A DNA stretch of 64,000 nt. Source: Karstenula rhodostoma CBS 690.94. Its lineage: Eukaryota; Ascomycota; Dothideomycetes; Pleosporales; Didymosphaeriaceae. Below are positions 60,641-64,000 of the stretch, one piece after another. Where the stretch lies: NCBI GenBank assembly GCA_010093485.1, contig MU001505.1, positions 1,081,375 to 1,145,374 of the forward strand, given 5' to 3'. The first letter of the stretch is position 1. Every line of letters starts with the position of its first letter. The notes below the pieces were generated by a model that was not told the DNA's origin, did no database searches, and saw only the letters and a program-made list of their open reading frames with translations. The position numbers were made by a program, and so were the translations under genes.

Positions 60641-60999
60641 TTAGGGCCTGTTCAGTTACCTTTAAATATCTCACCTGGTGTCCCTATATAGGTAAAGGCT
60701 TTCTATTACTAATAATAATATATAAGAAATAAAGGGGTTTTTTTTTTAAAATATAAAACTACTATTATAACTATCTAGTAATAAGGAAATATCTAGAAGT
60801 ACTACTATATAGATCTATTAAATAGCTCTAAGGAATAGTACTATTTATAATAAGAGAGAAAGAAGAAAGGGTACCTATAGTAATAGGATTAATTAACTAA
60901 GTATTAACTTACCCCTATAAGCGTTATATAACGCCGCGCTATAATACTATATAATACTAGTAGAAACTTATTACTTACTTAAAGTTATAATCTTAAATA

Positions 61000-61135
61000 T
61001 AATATCTATTATATATATTATAGAGATTTACTATAAGGTAGGGTAACTTAATAAAGTAGGGGGAATAAAAAGGTATATTATACTTTACTAATATATAAAT
61101 AAAGGGGGACTAAAAAAGTAGTTAAGGTATACCTA
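61000..61135 (+). repeat. Short dispersed repeat, copy F
   Basis: Carries the core TTTACTATAAGGTAGGGTAA and GGGGGACTAAAAAAGT, closest to copy B at 22002-22118. Confidence 0.7.
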
Positions 61136-61171
61136 ATATTTATATATATTTATACCTATACTATCTAAAGT

Positions 61172-61219
61172 ATATAGGTATATATAGGTATATATAGGTA
61201 TATATAGGTATATATAGGT
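61172..61219. repeat. TATATAGG microsatellite-like tract
   Basis: About five units of 10 bases (GTATATATAG) in tandem. Confidence 0.65.
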
Positions 61220-61798
61220 ATACTAGATTTATATAAAATCTTTATAAAAGAGAATTTCTTTATTCTTTAATAACTTTTATAATATTAAAGCTATAATTAT
61301 AATTTTTTAATAGATTTATAGGGAAATCCTTATATAATTTTATTTATTTAAAAAAGTCTATTTTATATTATATTTATATACTATTAGTATTATATAATTA
61401 TATTTTTAAATAGTATTATTAAAAAGTCTATTAGTTATAGAGTTATTAATTAATATTTAAAATAAACTAGTTTTCTTTACTAAACTACTAGTTTTCGCCT
61501 ATTCTAGTTCTTTTAATATATTATAAAACTAAATTTTTTATATTTTTAATATAATAAAATCTTATATTTTAGATTAAAATAGAATTTCTATATAGATTAC
61601 TAGTATATATAACCTATTATACTATTATATAGTAATAAGGCTTTTAAAACTTTAAAACTTTAAATTAAGAATTTTTTACTTACTAAGCTACTTACTAAGT
61701 ATATATAAAGACTACCTAGGTACTCTAGATATTTTAGATATTTTAGATACTTAAGGTAATATTATAGTATATCTATATATATTCTTATATATATATAC

Positions 61799-62327
61799 TA
61801 TTATAAGGGGTTTCCTATATATCTAATCTAAATTTATACCTTAAGGATTATTTAAGGAATAAAATATAATAGAGGTAAATATAAGATTAGATAATAATTC
61901 TATACTATAATAGAATATAATATAATAATACTAAAAGAAGACTAAGTATTTATATATATATAAATAGCTTTAATTTAGGTATAAAAGTAAACTACTTTTA
62001 AATAATATTTTAAATTAACTATAAAGAATAGGAACTATATAGAAATTCTTTTAGATTATATATTAGTTATTTTAATCCTTACTATTTTAGAATCCCCTAG
62101 TCTACTCTTATAAATCCTACCCTTTTAATAAAAGTATCTATTTTATTTTTACTAAAATTTAGTATTTTTAGAATTTTATACTCTTAGTAGAATTATAGTT
62201 ATATAACTTATAATATAAGTTACTCTATAGATTTATATATAAATACTTATTAGCCTTATCTCTATTACTATTATTTTATATATAATTCTTTTCTTCTTTC
62301 TAGTCTAGTTCTATTATAATTATAATA
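61799..62327 (-). repeat. Gypsy-family LTR, third copy
   Basis: Begins TATTATAAGGGG and ends TATAATTATAATA like the nested element's LTRs, with insertions and divergence in the middle. The bases that follow resemble the start of that element's interior, so a second, truncated copy is likely. Confidence 0.8.
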
Positions 62328-62559
62328 TTATCCCTTCCTTTAGAATTATTATTTTAATACCCTATTATTACCTTATAACCTACTATTATAGTATAATTTA
62401 GGGGTATAAAGATTTATTCTCTTATACCTCTAGATATAATATTATATTCTTCTTTAGATTCCCTAAACTTCCCTAACTATACTTAAGGTACTAAAATAAT
62501 TATTAACTAATTATTATTATATCTATACTAATAAGGTTTATTATTATAGTCTAGTAATA

Positions 62560-63290
62560 CTAATAAAGTATACTTATTATATAGAAACTAGTATTAGTTA
62601 GTTACCTCTTTATTTATTTATTTAGAATCCTTATTTTACTAAGTTAAATTTATTTAATTACTATCTTTCCTTAGAACTAGTTATTAAAATCTATTAAAAG
62701 CTTTTTTAGTATTTTATAATTAAATACTATATACCCCTATTACTATTATTAAATATTAATTATATATAACTATTATTTTTATTATTTTTTATTCTTTATT
62801 TTTTACCCTTTATTCTTTACTCTTTACCCTTTATCTATTACCCTATAGGCTCTATACTTAGAACTTAAAATAGGATTTAAAACTTCTTTACTATTACTAT
62901 TACTATTACTATTACTATTACTATTACTATTACTATTACTATTATTATTATCTATATCTATACTACTATACTATATAGAATCTCCTATATTTAGTAAATA
63001 TTTATTTTATTATTTATTATTTTTATTATAAACTTTTTATTCTCTTTAGTCTCCTCTTTATTATTACTATAGTAATTCTATATATTCTATATCTTCTATT
63101 ACTATAGTATATATCTATAGTCTAGAAATAATAAATATTATATTACTAGCTAATTTAGCTTATATAGTTTAAATACTTTTTTTATATTTATATATATTTT
63201 AAATTTAGATTTTAGCTAGCTCTTAACTTTTTAGATATTATAACTATTACCTATTATTATTATTATTATTATTATTATTTAAATATCTTT
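62560..63290 (-). mobile_element. Inverted copy of the 22.6-23.3 kb repeat
   Basis: Reverse-complement matches are seen at both ends of the stretch to 23160-23290 and 22680-22830. An ACTATT microsatellite of about ten units (62889-62950) lies within. Confidence 0.6.
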
Positions 63291-63321
63291 ACTATACTTT
63301 TTTATTTTATTATAGGTATTA

Positions 63322-63326
<5 letters not shown>

Positions 63327-63417
<91 letters not shown>
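63327..63417. repeat. ATT trinucleotide microsatellite
   Basis: About thirty ATT units run directly into the gap, which probably stopped the assembly. Confidence 0.9.
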
Positions 63418-64000
63418 NNNNNNNNNNNNNNNNNNNNNNNNNNNNNNNNNNNNNNNNNNNNNNNNNNNNNNNNNNNNNNNNNNNNNNNNNNNNNNNNNNN
63501 NNNNNNNNNNNNNNNNNNNNNNNNNNNNNNNNNNNNNNNNNNNNNNNNNNNNNNNNNNNNNNNNNNNNNNNNNNNNNNNNNNNNNNNNNNNNNNNNNNNN
63601 NNNNNNNNNNNNNNNNNNNNNNNNNNNNNNNNNNNNNNNNNNNNNNNNNNNNNNNNNNNNNNNNNNNNNNNNNNNNNNNNNNNNNNNNNNNNNNNNNNNN
63701 NNNNNNNNNNNNNNNNNNNNNNNNNNNNNNNNNNNNNNNNNNNNNNNNNNNNNNNNNNNNNNNNNNNNNNNNNNNNNNNNNNNNNNNNNNNNNNNNNNNN
63801 NNNNNNNNNNNNNNNNNNNNNNNNNNNNNNNNNNNNNNNNNNNNNNNNNNNNNNNNNNNNNNNNNNNNNNNNNNNNNNNNNNNNNNNNNNNNNNNNNNNN
63901 NNNNNNNNNNNNNNNNNNNNNNNNNNNNNNNNNNNNNNNNNNNNNNNNNNNNNNNNNNNNNNNNNNNNNNNNNNNNNNNNNNNNNNNNNNNNNNNNNNNN
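63418..64000. other. Assembly gap (N)
   Basis: 583 undetermined bases. Confidence 0.99.

Larger units (their letters stand above)
59591..63417. mobile_element. Second RIP-mutated AT-rich block
   Basis: Same AT-rich signature and lack of CpA/TpG as the first block. It contains a copy of the short dispersed repeat, a gypsy-family LTR with adjoining interior, and an inverted copy of the 22.6-23.3 kb repeat. A patch of normal composition interrupts it at 60196-60640. Confidence 0.85.

Overview
The window reads as nuclear DNA of a filamentous ascomycete (Pezizomycotina; Dothideomycetes is my best guess, with modest confidence). The genes carry short GT-AG introns of about 40-80 nt, many with a CTNAC-type branch site. 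The families are typical of moulds: a Pth11-type rhodopsin-domain receptor, an allantoate-permease-family MFS transporter, a NACHT STAND receptor and a GH114 glycosidase. Balanced-composition gene blocks are interrupted by very AT-rich blocks in which CpA, TpG and CpG are nearly absent. That is the footprint of repeat-induced point mutation (RIP).

Region 1 (1-21.5 kb) is gene-bearing. It holds the 3' end of a KH-type RNA-binding protein, a mitochondrial Aco2-type aconitase, a small Ser-rich orphan, and a block of small-molecule genes at 5.4-12.0 kb: 2-oxoglutarate/Fe(II) oxygenase, MFS transporter, a broken flavin monooxygenase and a 2-hydroxychromene-2-carboxylate isomerase-like protein. A rhodopsin-domain membrane protein, a broken BCS1-type AAA ATPase, a J-like-domain protein without HPD and a small secreted protein with 13-residue repeats follow.

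Region 2 (21.5-37.03 kb) is a RIP-degraded transposon nest. A Ty1/copia-type element (23754-37030, 289-bp LTRs, ATTAC target duplication) contains a Ty3/gypsy-type element on the minus strand (25710-33118, LTRs of about 500 bp, TAATA target duplication). Short dispersed repeats of about 120 bp lie in and beside both elements.

Region 3 (37.03-59.59 kb) is gene-bearing and is the most interesting part. It has a small P-loop kinase, then a ten-exon gene fusing a B-box-like zinc region, a GBP/dynamin-like GTPase, a RING-like region, a patatin lipase and C-terminal ubiquitin-interacting motifs. Next come a Mid2-like membrane sensor, a secreted precursor made of seven 15-residue units mostly separated by Kex2 sites, and a NACHT NLR-like receptor. 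A steroid 5-alpha-reductase-type protein, an orphan and a GH114 enzyme complete the block. The patatin/GTPase protein and the NLR-like receptor both resemble innate-immune proteins, and the Kex2 precursor sits between them.

Region 4 (59.59-63.42 kb) is a second RIP block with another LTR of the gypsy family. It ends in an ATT microsatellite and an assembly gap of N.

Gene models are hand-spliced from the sequence. Exon joins were accepted only where they kept frame and restored a recognisable family motif.
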